Origin: Bacteroidaceae bacterium
GTDB taxonomy: Bacteria > Bacteroidota > Bacteroidia > Bacteroidales > Bacteroidaceae
Assembly (NCBI GenBank): GCA_017617805.1
Contig: JAFZVN010000018.1
Location: 1-43,942 of the forward strand
Direction of reading: 5' to 3'
DNA length: 43,942 bases
The notes under the pieces were generated by a model that was not told the origin of the DNA, ran no database searches, and was given only the letters and a program-made list of their open reading frames with translations. This document shows positions 17,533 through 23,588 of this stretch, piece after piece (position 1 is the first letter of the stretch; the number at the start of each line of letters is the position of its first letter). Position numbers and translations under genes: made by a program.

Positions 17533-19359
17533 TCACAGTTGCAACTTCAGCACCTGCTCGACGTAGTTGACGAAGGCTGCGTTGCAGAGACGGATGCCGC
17601 CAGGGGTGGGATAGTGACCGGTGAAGTACCAGTCGCCAGGATGGTTGGGACAGGCGTGGTGCAGACCTTCGATGCTTTGATAGACGAGTTCGATGGGAGC
17701 CGTCATGCCCTCGGGACGAAGCATCTCGACAATCTTCTGGTTGATCTCATCGACGGTGAAGGGGGCGTAGATGGCGCGAACGTGATTCACGCAGTTGACA
17801 GTTGATAGTTGACAGTTTGCAGCCGATTTGCAATTGCGGTAGGTTTCTGCAATGAGGTTTTGCATGCCACGTTCCTGGATGAGGGCGATGGCGGCACGGA
17901 AGGCGCAGAGTTCCTCGAGGTGGGACATGTCGATGCCGTAGTAGTCGGGGTAGCGAATCTGGGGAGAGGAGGATACCATGACAATCTTCTTGGGATGGAG
18001 ACGGTCGAGAATCTTGAAGATGCTCTCCTTCAGCGTCGTGCCTCGAACGATGGAGTCGTCGATGATGACGAGATTGTCCTCGTAGGGTGTGAGCGAGCCG
18101 TAGCTGATGTCATATACGTGGGCGGCGAGGTCGTTGCGTTCGGCTCCTTCGGCGATGAAGGTGCGGAGCTTGATGTCTTTCCAGACTACTTTCTCGATGC
18201 GCACGGCCCCCTCCAACCTCCCCCGAAGGAGGAGGCTCTGTCTCACACCGTCGGTCATGCCATGGAATGCGACCTCGGCGGTGTTGGGAATATAAGAGAA
18301 GACGGTGTGGGCCACATCGCCATCGATGGCTTGCATGATGGCTGGCGTGAGTTGCTCACCAAGGCGTTTGCGCTCTAAATAGATGTCGCGGTCGGAACCT
18401 CGGCTGAAGTAGATGCGTTCGAAGGAACAGGCACTGAGTTGCTGCGTCGGAAGGATTTGTTCCTTGCGGATCTCGCCACTCTTGTGGACGATGAGCGACT
18501 GTCCGGGCATCAGCTCCTGAATGTCATCGACCTGCAAATCGAAGGTGGTCTGAATGACGGGACGCTCGGAAGCCACGACCACCACCTCGTCATCTTGATA
18601 GTAGAAAGCGGGACGGATGCCCCAAGGGTCACGCACGGCGAACATTTCGCCCGAGCCTGTCAGTCCGCACATCACGTAGCCGCCGTCGTAGTGGCTCATC
18701 GTGGTCTTCAGCACGTTCGCCATCTCTACATTGTTTTCTATATAAGTGGTGATGTCGGTGCCCTCAAGTCCCTGCTCCTTGGCCTCGACAAAGAGGCGCT
18801 CCACCTCGCGGTCGAGACGATGACCCATCAGTTCGAGCGTGATGTAGGCGTCGCCATAGATGCGGGGAGATTGCCCCTGTTCGGTCAGGAACTGAAAGAC
18901 CTCCTCGATGTTGGTCATGTTGAAGTTGCCGCACAGACAGAGGTTCTTGGCTCGCCAGTTGTTCCTCCTCAGAAACGGATGGACGTATTGCAAACCGCTC
19001 TTGCCTGTGGTCGAGTAGCGCAGATGCCCCATGTAGAGTTGTCCGGCGAAGGGAGAATTGAAGGATTGAAGAGTTGAAGCATTGAGGTTCTTCTCTGCTT
19101 CTTTGATGCGATTAAATATGATGGTAATAGCATCCTTGCCCAACGCTTTCTCGCGGAACATATATTCCTCGCCTGCCGGAGCATCGAGGTTGACACATGC
19201 CACGCCAGCACCTTCCTGGCCACGGTTGTGCTGCTTCTCCATCAGCAGATAGAGCTTGTTCAGTCCCCAGCGCCATGTGCCGTACTTTCTCTCGTAATAG
19301 TCCAGTGGCTTCAGCAGGCGAATCATCGCCACGCCACACTCATGCTTCAGTTGTTCCAT
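17533..19359 (-). CDS. purF: Amidophosphoribosyltransferase-type glutamine amidotransferase
   Basis: A 608-aa PurF-family protein (first step of purine synthesis: PRPP plus glutamine). It starts MEQLKHECGVAM, so C8 would become the N-terminal nucleophile after removal of a short propeptide. HNRGQEGAG, MGHLRYSTTGKSG and RDPWGIRPAF are class II glutaminase blocks, and NLVIIDDSIVRGTT (about 430-440) is the PRPP-binding motif. The ATG at 19359 overlaps the end of pyrG by 20 nt; a longer in-frame extension through pyrG has no family match. It belongs to the longer Bacteroidetes PurF form. Three variable regions are repeat-encoded: about residues 92-102 (NASTLQSFNS), 375-386 (QSLLLRGRLEGA, where relatives have a longer helical segment) and 514-522 (NCQLSTVN). 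The core motifs are intact. Confidence 0.9.
   Translation of the reverse strand: MEQLKHECGVAMIRLLKPLDYYERKYGTWRWGLNKLYLLMEKQHNRGQEGAGVACVNLDAPAGEEYMFREKALGKDAITIIFNRIKEAEKNLNASTLQSFNSPFAGQLYMGHLRYSTTGKSGLQYVHPFLRRNNWRAKNLCLCGNFNMTNIEEVFQFLTEQGQSPRIYGDAYITLELMGHRLDREVERLFVEAKEQGLEGTDITTYIENNVEMANVLKTTMSHYDGGYVMCGLTGSGEMFAVRDPWGIRPAFYYQDDEVVVVASERPVIQTTFDLQVDDIQELMPGQSLIVHKSGEIRKEQILPTQQLSACSFERIYFSRGSDRDIYLERKRLGEQLTPAIMQAIDGDVAHTVFSYIPNTAEVAFHGMTDGVRQSLLLRGRLEGAVRIEKVVWKDIKLRTFIAEGAERNDLAAHVYDISYGSLTPYEDNLVIIDDSIVRGTTLKESIFKILDRLHPKKIVMVSSSPQIRYPDYYGIDMSHLEELCAFRAAIALIQERGMQNLIAETYRNCKSAANCQLSTVNCVNHVRAIYAPFTVDEINQKIVEMLRPEGMTAPIELVYQSIEGLHHACPNHPGDWYFTGHYPTPGGIRLCNAAFVNYVEQVLKLQL
17794..17818. 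repeat. In-frame GTTGACAGTTGATA repeat within purF
   Basis: Units of GTTGACA/GTTGATA code NCQLSTVNC on the minus strand. The same repeat in the other orientation (TCAACTGTCAATTG) opens the DUF3987 gene around 66-103. Confidence 0.7.
18205..18237. repeat. C/G-rich palindromic repeat inserted in frame in purF
   Basis: CCTCCCCCGAAGGAGGAGG forms a hairpin core and is preceded by GGCCCCCTCCAA. It codes SLLLRGRLEGA. It is related to the copy at the left window edge. Confidence 0.65.
19055..19086. repeat. In-frame TTGAAGGA/TTGAAGAG repeat within purF
   Basis: ATTGAAGGATTGAAGAG followed by TTGAAGCATTGAG codes LNASTLQSFNS on the minus strand. It replaces a loop just before the conserved PFAGQLYMGHLRYST block. 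Confidence 0.65.
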
Positions 19360-20950
19360 CGATGCAAGCTTTGATAAAGTCCATAAATAGAGGATGCGGA
19401 TGCAATACCGTCGAGGAGTACTCGGGGTGGAACTGCGTACCGATATACCAGCGCAGGTCAGGAATCTCCACAATCTCCACCAAGTTGGCGACAGGGTTGA
19501 TGCCCACACACTTCATGCCCTTCTGCTCAAACTCCTCCTGAAATTGGTTGTTGAATTCATAGCGGTGGCGATGACGTTCCTGGATGAGTTCCTTCCGTCC
19601 GTATGCCTCCCATGTCCGACTGCCCTCAGCGAGTTGGCAATCGTAGGCGCCGAGTCGCATCGTTCCGCCCATCTGTGTGATGCTCTTCTGCTCCTCCATG
19701 ATGTCTATCACGTTGTGGGGGGTGGGTCTCATCTCAGCACTGTTTGCATCCTTATAGCCCAACACATTCCGTGCGAACTCGATGACCATCATCTGCATGC
19801 CCAGACAGATGCCGAACGTGGGGATGTTGTGGGTGCGACCATACTCAGCCGCGATAATCTTCCCCTCGATGCCACGCTGTCCGAAGCCCGGGCAGATGAG
19901 CAGACCAGCCATGCCATCGAGTTGCTTTGCCACGCTCTCTTCAGAGATTTCCTCGCTGTTGAGGAAATGAATCTTCGTCTTTACATTATTATATATGCCC
20001 GCCAGATTTAGGCTCTCGCGTATGCTCTTATAAGCATCCTGCAAATCGTACTTGCCGACCAGCGCCACATGCACTTCGCGCGAGGCCTCACGCTGCTTGT
20101 CGAGGAAGTCATGCCAAGACTTCATGGCAGGAGTCTCGCCCACAGGGATGCCGATCTTCCGCAGGATAGCCGCATCGAGTCCTTGGCGTTGCATGCTCAC
20201 AGGCACCTCATAGATGCTGGGCATGTCCTCGCTCTGAACCACACATTCCAAATCGACATTACAGAACGATGCCACCTTCATGCGGAGCGAGTCGTCCAGA
20301 TGCCGTTCCGTGCGCAGCACCAAGATGTCGGGCTGTATTCCCATGCTCTGCAGTTCCTTCACCGAGTGCTGTGTGGGCTTCGTCTTCAGCTCGCCAGCCG
20401 CCTTCAGATAGGGCACGTAAGTCAGATGCACACACACGGCATCCCGTCCCAACTGCCAGCGCAACTGTCGGATCGCCTCCATGAAGGGAGCGCTCTCGAT
20501 GTCGCCGATGGTTCCACCCACTTCGGTGATGACAAAGTCCAGTTCCTCATCCACTTCCTCCCTCAGCATCCGGCGCTTGATCTCATCCGTGATGTGCGGA
20601 ACCACCTGAATCGTCTTCCCCAGATAGTCGCCATGACGTTCGCGGTCAATCACCGTCTTGTAGATGCGGCCCGTGGTGATGGAATTGTTGCGCGAGGTTC
20701 GGATGCCCGTGAAGCGTTCGTAGTGGCCGAGGTCGAGGTCGGTCTCCATACCATCGTTGGTTACGTAGCACTCACCATGCTCATAAGGATTGAGAGTGCC
20801 CGGGTCGATGTTGATGTAAGGATCGAACTTCTGGATGGTGACCTTGAAGCCACGTGCCAAGAGAAGCTTGCCAATGCTGGCGGAGATGATCCCCTTGCCT
20901 AAGGAGGAAACGACTCCACCGGTGACGAAGATGTACTTTGTGTTCATCAT
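19340..20950 (-). CDS. pyrG: CTP synthase
   Basis: A 536-aa CTP synthase, which converts UTP to CTP with ATP and glutamine. The N-terminal synthetase domain begins KYIFVTGGVVSSLGKGI and carries DPYINIDPGTLNPYEHGE. The C-terminal class I amidotransferase domain has nucleophile C382 in FGICLGMQMM and the FHPEY histidine/glutamate pair. The length is normal and no repeat insertion is seen. The start could be the first or second of two adjacent ATGs. Its 3' end overlaps purF by 20 nt, so pyrG-purF is one unit starting from the promoter at 20977-21083. Confidence 0.96.
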   Translation of the reverse strand: MMNTKYIFVTGGVVSSLGKGIISASIGKLLLARGFKVTIQKFDPYINIDPGTLNPYEHGECYVTNDGMETDLDLGHYERFTGIRTSRNNSITTGRIYKTVIDRERHGDYLGKTIQVVPHITDEIKRRMLREEVDEELDFVITEVGGTIGDIESAPFMEAIRQLRWQLGRDAVCVHLTYVPYLKAAGELKTKPTQHSVKELQSMGIQPDILVLRTERHLDDSLRMKVASFCNVDLECVVQSEDMPSIYEVPVSMQRQGLDAAILRKIGIPVGETPAMKSWHDFLDKQREASREVHVALVGKYDLQDAYKSIRESLNLAGIYNNVKTKIHFLNSEEISEESVAKQLDGMAGLLICPGFGQRGIEGKIIAAEYGRTHNIPTFGICLGMQMMVIEFARNVLGYKDANSAEMRPTPHNVIDIMEEQKSITQMGGTMRLGAYDCQLAEGSRTWEAYGRKELIQERHRHRYEFNNQFQEEFEQKGMKCVGINPVANLVEIVEIPDLRWYIGTQFHPEYSSTVLHPHPLFMDFIKACIDGTTEA

Positions 20951-20976
20951 TTTGTTCTATTTGTTTGTGTTCAGAC

Positions 20977-21083
20977 AATCAATTTGCTTTCGTTTTCACA
21001 AAATCGGTTGCAAAATTACAAACTTTTCAATTATTCCACAAACATTTTGACAACAAACATTCATTTTCTCAAGCATTTTGTTT
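20977..21083 (-). promoter_or_regulatory. pyrG-purF promoter region, duplicate of the asnB one
   Basis: The minus strand has TTTG, a 20-bp spacer and TAATTTTG (21011-21018 on plus). The region is gaplessly alignable over 107 bp to the asnB promoter region, with 21001-21030 identical. Confidence 0.78.
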
Positions 21084-21116
21084 TCCAGAGGAGCAAAGAT
21101 GAAGATAAACCACAAA

Positions 21117-21213
21117 AATAATCCTTCAAATCCTTATCATCTACCGCGCAGCGGTGTAGTGAAAAATAACTACGCCGATAAATCGGCAGATTGAGGGGAT
21201 TTGGAGGATTATT
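21117..21213. repeat. MITE-like 97-bp element with 17-bp terminal inverted repeats
   Basis: The ends AATAATCCTTCAAATCC (21117-21133) and GGATTTGGAGGATTATT (21197-21213) are inverted copies with one mismatch. Inside are smaller palindromes: the CTACCGC/GCGGTGTAG region at 21141-21159, GTAGT/ACTAC, and GCCGAT-AA-ATCGGC at 21174-21187. There is no coding sequence. Confidence 0.6.
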
Positions 21214-21245
21214 AATCAATCGTAGTCGAAGGGATCACCCCGCAT

Positions 21246-21287
21246 GGTCTCCCTCCCCATTACGGGTGAGGGTTGGGGAGAGGGTCT
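21246..21287. repeat. C/G-rich palindromic repeat at the end of the HU-like gene
   Basis: CTCCCTCCCCATTACGGGTG followed by AGGGTTGGGGAGAGGGT folds on itself and sits 2 bp after the HU-like stop codon. It could serve as its terminator, though there is no clear T run. It shares CCCCATTACGGG and GAGAGGGTCTT with the intragenic element at 431-482. Confidence 0.6.
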
Positions 21288-21288
21288 T

Positions 21289-21792
21289 CTACCCTCCGAA
21301 GTCGCCGGCGTCTGGGTCGCCTCCGAATCCGCCACCTTCTGGTGGAGGACCGTCATTGCCCTGGTCATTGCCAGAGTCGCCACCCTCTTCGGCATCTTGC
21401 TGACCCTCTGCTGTGGGCACCTCGACAAAGCGGAACTCCTTCTCATTGTTCAGACGCGAGGTCAATTCGGTGGCAGGCTCAAACAGCACGGTGATCTTGG
21501 CACCAGCGCTCGTCACCAACTTCTTGTCCGTCTGGCTCTTGCCCTGAACGCGCAGCTTGAACGTGCCCAAGCCGTCAATGCTCACAGCGTTACCATTCAA
21601 CAGTTCGTCAATGATAGACTGTGGGAAATCAGCAAACACTCCGTTGATTTCACCCACTGAGAATGTGCTTCCACGAGCCATGCGCTTGGCCAGCTGCGTC
21701 TCCGTGACGGTGGCGATGCGTGTCCATTTGGGATAATAGATAATCTCTTTGGTTTGAAGGTTCACGCCCTTCATTTTAATCAGACTAATCAT
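21289..21792 (-). CDS. HU-like DNA-binding protein with Gly/Asp-rich tail
   Basis: A 167-aa protein. Residues about 1-125 resemble the Bacteroidetes HU-type family: KWTRIATVTETQLAKRMARGSTFSVGEINGVFADFPQSIIDELLNGNAVSIDGLGTFKL has its N-terminal helices and the GLGTFKL turn that leads into the DNA-binding arms. From about residue 128 the protein is an acidic, Gly-rich low-complexity tail (EEGGDSGNDQGNDGPPPEGG and on). Such proteins bind and bend DNA and often accompany DUF3987-type loci in Bacteroidales. Directly upstream lies a six-unit 22-23-bp repeat array, a possible binding region for this protein. No good TAnnTTTG promoter is visible right before it. Confidence 0.82.
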   Translation of the reverse strand: MISLIKMKGVNLQTKEIIYYPKWTRIATVTETQLAKRMARGSTFSVGEINGVFADFPQSIIDELLNGNAVSIDGLGTFKLRVQGKSQTDKKLVTSAGAKITVLFEPATELTSRLNNEKEFRFVEVPTAEGQQDAEEGGDSGNDQGNDGPPPEGGGFGGDPDAGDFGG

Positions 21793-21836
21793 AGCTGTAC
21801 TTTTTTAAATGGTTAATAAATGGTTGATTATTTTGT

Positions 21837-21960
21837 CCATGCTCATGACCATCTCCGTTCATGATACATGATTCACTCCATTCATGATACATGATTCGAC
21901 CCATTCATGATACATGACCGATTTCATTCATGCTCATGACCCGTTTTGTTCATGCTCATG
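21837..21960. repeat. Iteron-like array, six 22-23-bp units
   Basis: Units start at 21837, 21859, 21882, 21905, 21928 and 21950. Each has an inverted core, either TCATGATACATGA (three units) or CATGCTCATG (three units), with a partly conserved CATT before and CC/TTC after. The spacing is close to two helical turns. A degenerate unit (TTCATACTCATG) is at 22011. The array ends about 45 bp upstream of the HU-like start. It looks like a multi-site protein-binding region; it is too short per unit for a CRISPR array. Confidence 0.7.
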
Positions 21961-22060
21961 GCTTATTCAATCCAGGCGGAGGCCGCCCTCCTTTATCATC
22001 GCTTGTTTGATTCATACTCATGTTGTTTATTTCTAATATGCTTCGCTCAAGTAAGTGTCT

Positions 22061-22269
22061 TCTTTGGAAAAAGAGGCGCGAAGCACCTTTGGAGAACAAC
22101 AAACTACGGCGGCCTACCACAGCCTTCATGAGAATTGCCGAAAACCGCCAATGCTCACGCCTCCTGTGGAGTGTGAGCGTTCGGCCTTCTTGTTCTCATG
22201 CTTCAGAATTGTGGTAGTTTCCCGTAGTCTTGAAAAACTTTAGGCTCTCTTTTCCCAAAAGATTTGATT
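22061..22269 (-). ncRNA. Candidate structured RNA, about 200-nt rod-like hairpin (6S-like)
   Basis: One long imperfect inverted repeat is centred on 22166. Pairs from outside in are TCTTTGG..AAGAG (22061-22075) with CTCTTTTCCCAAAAGA (22247-22262); then a large asymmetric internal bubble; ACTACGG (22103) with CCGTAGT (22222); CTACCACA (22114) with TGTGGTAG (22210); CATGAGAA (22127) with TTCTCATG (22193); CCGAA (22138) with TTCGG (22180); GCTCAC (22153) with GTGAGC (22173); and CTCC-TGT-GGAG at the tip. TAAATTTG, a -7 element on the minus strand, lies at 22276-22283, just upstream of the right arm, which favours minus-strand transcription. Size, closing stem, central bubble and long terminal arm recall 6S RNA. 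The identity is an inference; a DNA cruciform or attC-like site is the alternative. Confidence 0.5.
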
Positions 22270-22275
22270 CGATTG

Positions 22276-22283
22276 CAAATTTA
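22276..22283 (-). promoter_or_regulatory. -7 element in front of the rod-like RNA candidate
   Basis: TAAATTTG on the minus strand matches TAnnTTTG. The best -33 candidate, ATTG, is only 17 bp upstream, so the promoter is of moderate quality. Confidence 0.45.
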
Positions 22284-22364
22284 CATGAAATCTTACAATC
22301 CAATTGGAACCAATTTGGGAGAATTATCATCACCTGCGAAGTTACGAAATGCCACAAGAAAGAT

Positions 22365-22396
22365 CCTCGGCGAACCCAAGAAAAGGGTCGCCGAGG
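22365..22396 (-). terminator. Hairpin terminator of the DUF3791/DUF3990 operon
   Basis: CCTCGGCGAACCC and GGGTCGCCGAGG form a 12-bp stem with one bulged A and an AAGAAAA loop. It lies 40 bp after the last gene of the minus-strand operon and is followed by a T-rich stretch (ATCTTTCTT). Confidence 0.6.
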
Positions 22397-22436
22397 GCAA
22401 AAGTCTTTAGCCCAATATCGTTATCACATTTATATA

Positions 22437-22673
22437 TTATAGAGCTTCGATGTCTTTCGTGGAGAGATTCATCAGTTCATATAGATACGCAGGACTTTGT
22501 ACGTAGAGTTCGCCCTCTTCGTCCTGCAATGCTGGCATCAACGGAGAGTTATAGACTCGCTCCATCGCTTCTTCGATGGAACAGCCCGCATCTTCCATCA
22601 CATATTTGACCAGTTCGCTCAACGCATAGTCTATCAGATAAGTTGCTATTTGATGATGAGTAGGTTGGTTCAT
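22437..22673 (-). CDS. Small protein, third gene of the DUF3791/DUF3990 module
   Basis: A 78-aa acidic protein (MNQPTHHQIATYLIDYALSE at the start) that seems all-helical, with no signal peptide or membrane segment. I do not recognise a characterised family. Its start overlaps the DUF3990 stop by 4 nt (ATGA), so translation is coupled, and it ends the operon before a hairpin terminator. Being small, acidic and coupled to a predicted ADP-ribosyltransferase, it could be an antitoxin or an immunity/chaperone partner; that is an inference from context only. Confidence 0.7.
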   Translation of the reverse strand: MNQPTHHQIATYLIDYALSELVKYVMEDAGCSIEEAMERVYNSPLMPALQDEEGELYVQSPAYLYELMNLSTKDIEAL

Positions 22674-23158
22674 AGAGTTTCTACGCTTGTTTTGTGGAGG
22701 AAGCGCAGGGCTTGCTCCGTTCCGAAATAATATTGCTGGTCGAGGTATCTGTCCTGCAACTGCTCGGCTGCCTGTTCGGGCGTGTAGATGCCTTCACGGA
22801 AATTGGTGAGTTGGAGGACAACGCCATCATCGGCTATTGGCCCGATGACAATGTCGTAATCGTGAATGGGTGCCACGGCTTTCCTGTCGCGGTTGGCATC
22901 CACAAAGAGAAGCCATTCTACGCAGGCTTTCTCGGGGAAGATTTTCACTTTCAAATCAGACTGCAAGGCTTTGTCATCCAGTTCGTAGGCAATCAAAGTG
23001 GCTGTGCCTCCGAAGAGACGTGCCTTCTTCTGTGCCATGCGGATAGCAGTGTTCTTGTCGGGCGTCAGATAGAATCCCTTGCCGAAGTCCTTGTGCCGCA
23101 AGCCTCGGGTGAGGTCAATCGCCTCAATGTCCTGATTGGTTCCGTGATAGAGTGTCAT
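22670..23158 (-). CDS. DUF3990 protein, predicted ADP-ribosyltransferase-like
   Basis: A 162-aa protein. Its N-terminus MTLYHGTNQDIEAIDL and the block DFGKGFYLT (residues 24-32) are the DUF3990 signature. They resemble the NAD-binding start of the ADP-ribosyltransferase fold (YHG, then GxGFYLT). It overlaps the preceding DUF3791 gene by 4 nt and the following 78-aa gene by 4 nt. The family is widespread in Bacteroidetes and Firmicutes next to DUF3791 and has been suspected to be a toxin. No direct activity is known to me, so a toxin role is an inference. Confidence 0.85.
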   Translation of the reverse strand: MTLYHGTNQDIEAIDLTRGLRHKDFGKGFYLTPDKNTAIRMAQKKARLFGGTATLIAYELDDKALQSDLKVKIFPEKACVEWLLFVDANRDRKAVAPIHDYDIVIGPIADDGVVLQLTNFREGIYTPEQAAEQLQDRYLDQQYYFGTEQALRFLHKTSVETL

Positions 23159-23370
23159 GCCAATGCCCCTCCATTCTTTTGACAGACGATGAGCAAATCA
23201 TCGATGGTCTCGTCCATTGATTGCAGGTGTTCCACATCGTAGAACTCAATCAGGAATGCCAGACCCTTGTGCTTATGCAAATAGCGAAACGCCGCTTGCC
23301 GTGTCATGGAGAAGCGCCGTCCGAAGGCTTGTATGCATGCCGTCAAGAATGGAATCTCGTATTTGCTCAT
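23155..23370 (-). CDS. DUF3791 protein
   Basis: A 71-aa protein starting MSKYEIPFLTACIQAFGRRF and containing FLIEFYDVEHLQSMDETIDDL, the DUF3791 pattern. The ATG at 23370 was chosen because a textbook -7/-33 promoter lies just upstream; the frame is open further but lacks family match there. It is first in a three-gene operon and overlaps DUF3990 by 4 nt. By analogy with two-gene toxin modules, the first small gene could be the antitoxin and repressor acting on the palindrome in its promoter, but no helix-turn-helix is obvious to me. Confidence 0.82.
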   Translation of the reverse strand: MSKYEIPFLTACIQAFGRRFSMTRQAAFRYLHKHKGLAFLIEFYDVEHLQSMDETIDDLLIVCQKNGGALA

Positions 23371-23384
23371 CTGTCTGTTGTTAA

Positions 23385-23427
23385 ATGTTTCGGTTGCAAA
23401 GATAAAGCTTTCGGCCGAAACATCAAA
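23385..23427 (-). promoter_or_regulatory. DUF3791 operon promoter with palindromic operator
   Basis: On the minus strand: TTTG (23424-23427), a 19-bp spacer, and TATCTTTG (23397-23404). The spacer contains the perfect 12-bp palindrome TTTCGGCCGAAA (23409-23420). A half site repeats past the -7 as ATGTTTCGG on plus (23385-23393), inverted relative to CCGAAACAT (23415-23423). A bound repressor would cover the core promoter. Confidence 0.75.
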
Positions 23428-23533
23428 CGAATTGGGGTAACAAAAACAATTATTGGACTCAATTATTGTCAATTGTTGGTGATTATTGTTTTTCCAAGCC
23501 TTAGGAGAAGGTGAAGGAGCAATTTTCCATAGC

Positions 23534-23575
23534 AAAAAAAATCCCCCTCCCTCCTATGGGTGAGGAAGGGGGAGG
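23534..23575 (-). terminator. Palindromic repeat acting as porin terminator
   Basis: An imperfect C/G-rich hairpin (CCCCCTCCCTCCTATGGGTG and its pairing arm) lies 13 bp after the porin stop. On the minus strand it is followed by eight Ts, as in an intrinsic terminator. It belongs to the same C/G palindrome type as 21246-21287. Confidence 0.65.
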
Positions 23576-23588
23576 AGACTGGTCTGGG

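Noticed and set aside
19360-19509. Upstream 50-codon extension of purF
   Set aside because: It runs through the coding end of pyrG in another frame and has no similarity to PurF; the ATG at 19359 gives the family N-terminus with the nucleophile cysteine.
21837-21960. CRISPR array
   Set aside because: The repeated core is only about 12 bp with spacers of about 10 bp, and no cas genes are present.
22061-22262. Integron attC site or retron RNA
   Set aside because: No integrase or reverse transcriptase gene lies nearby, and the outer ends lack the attC core-site layout. A structured RNA fits better but is not proven.
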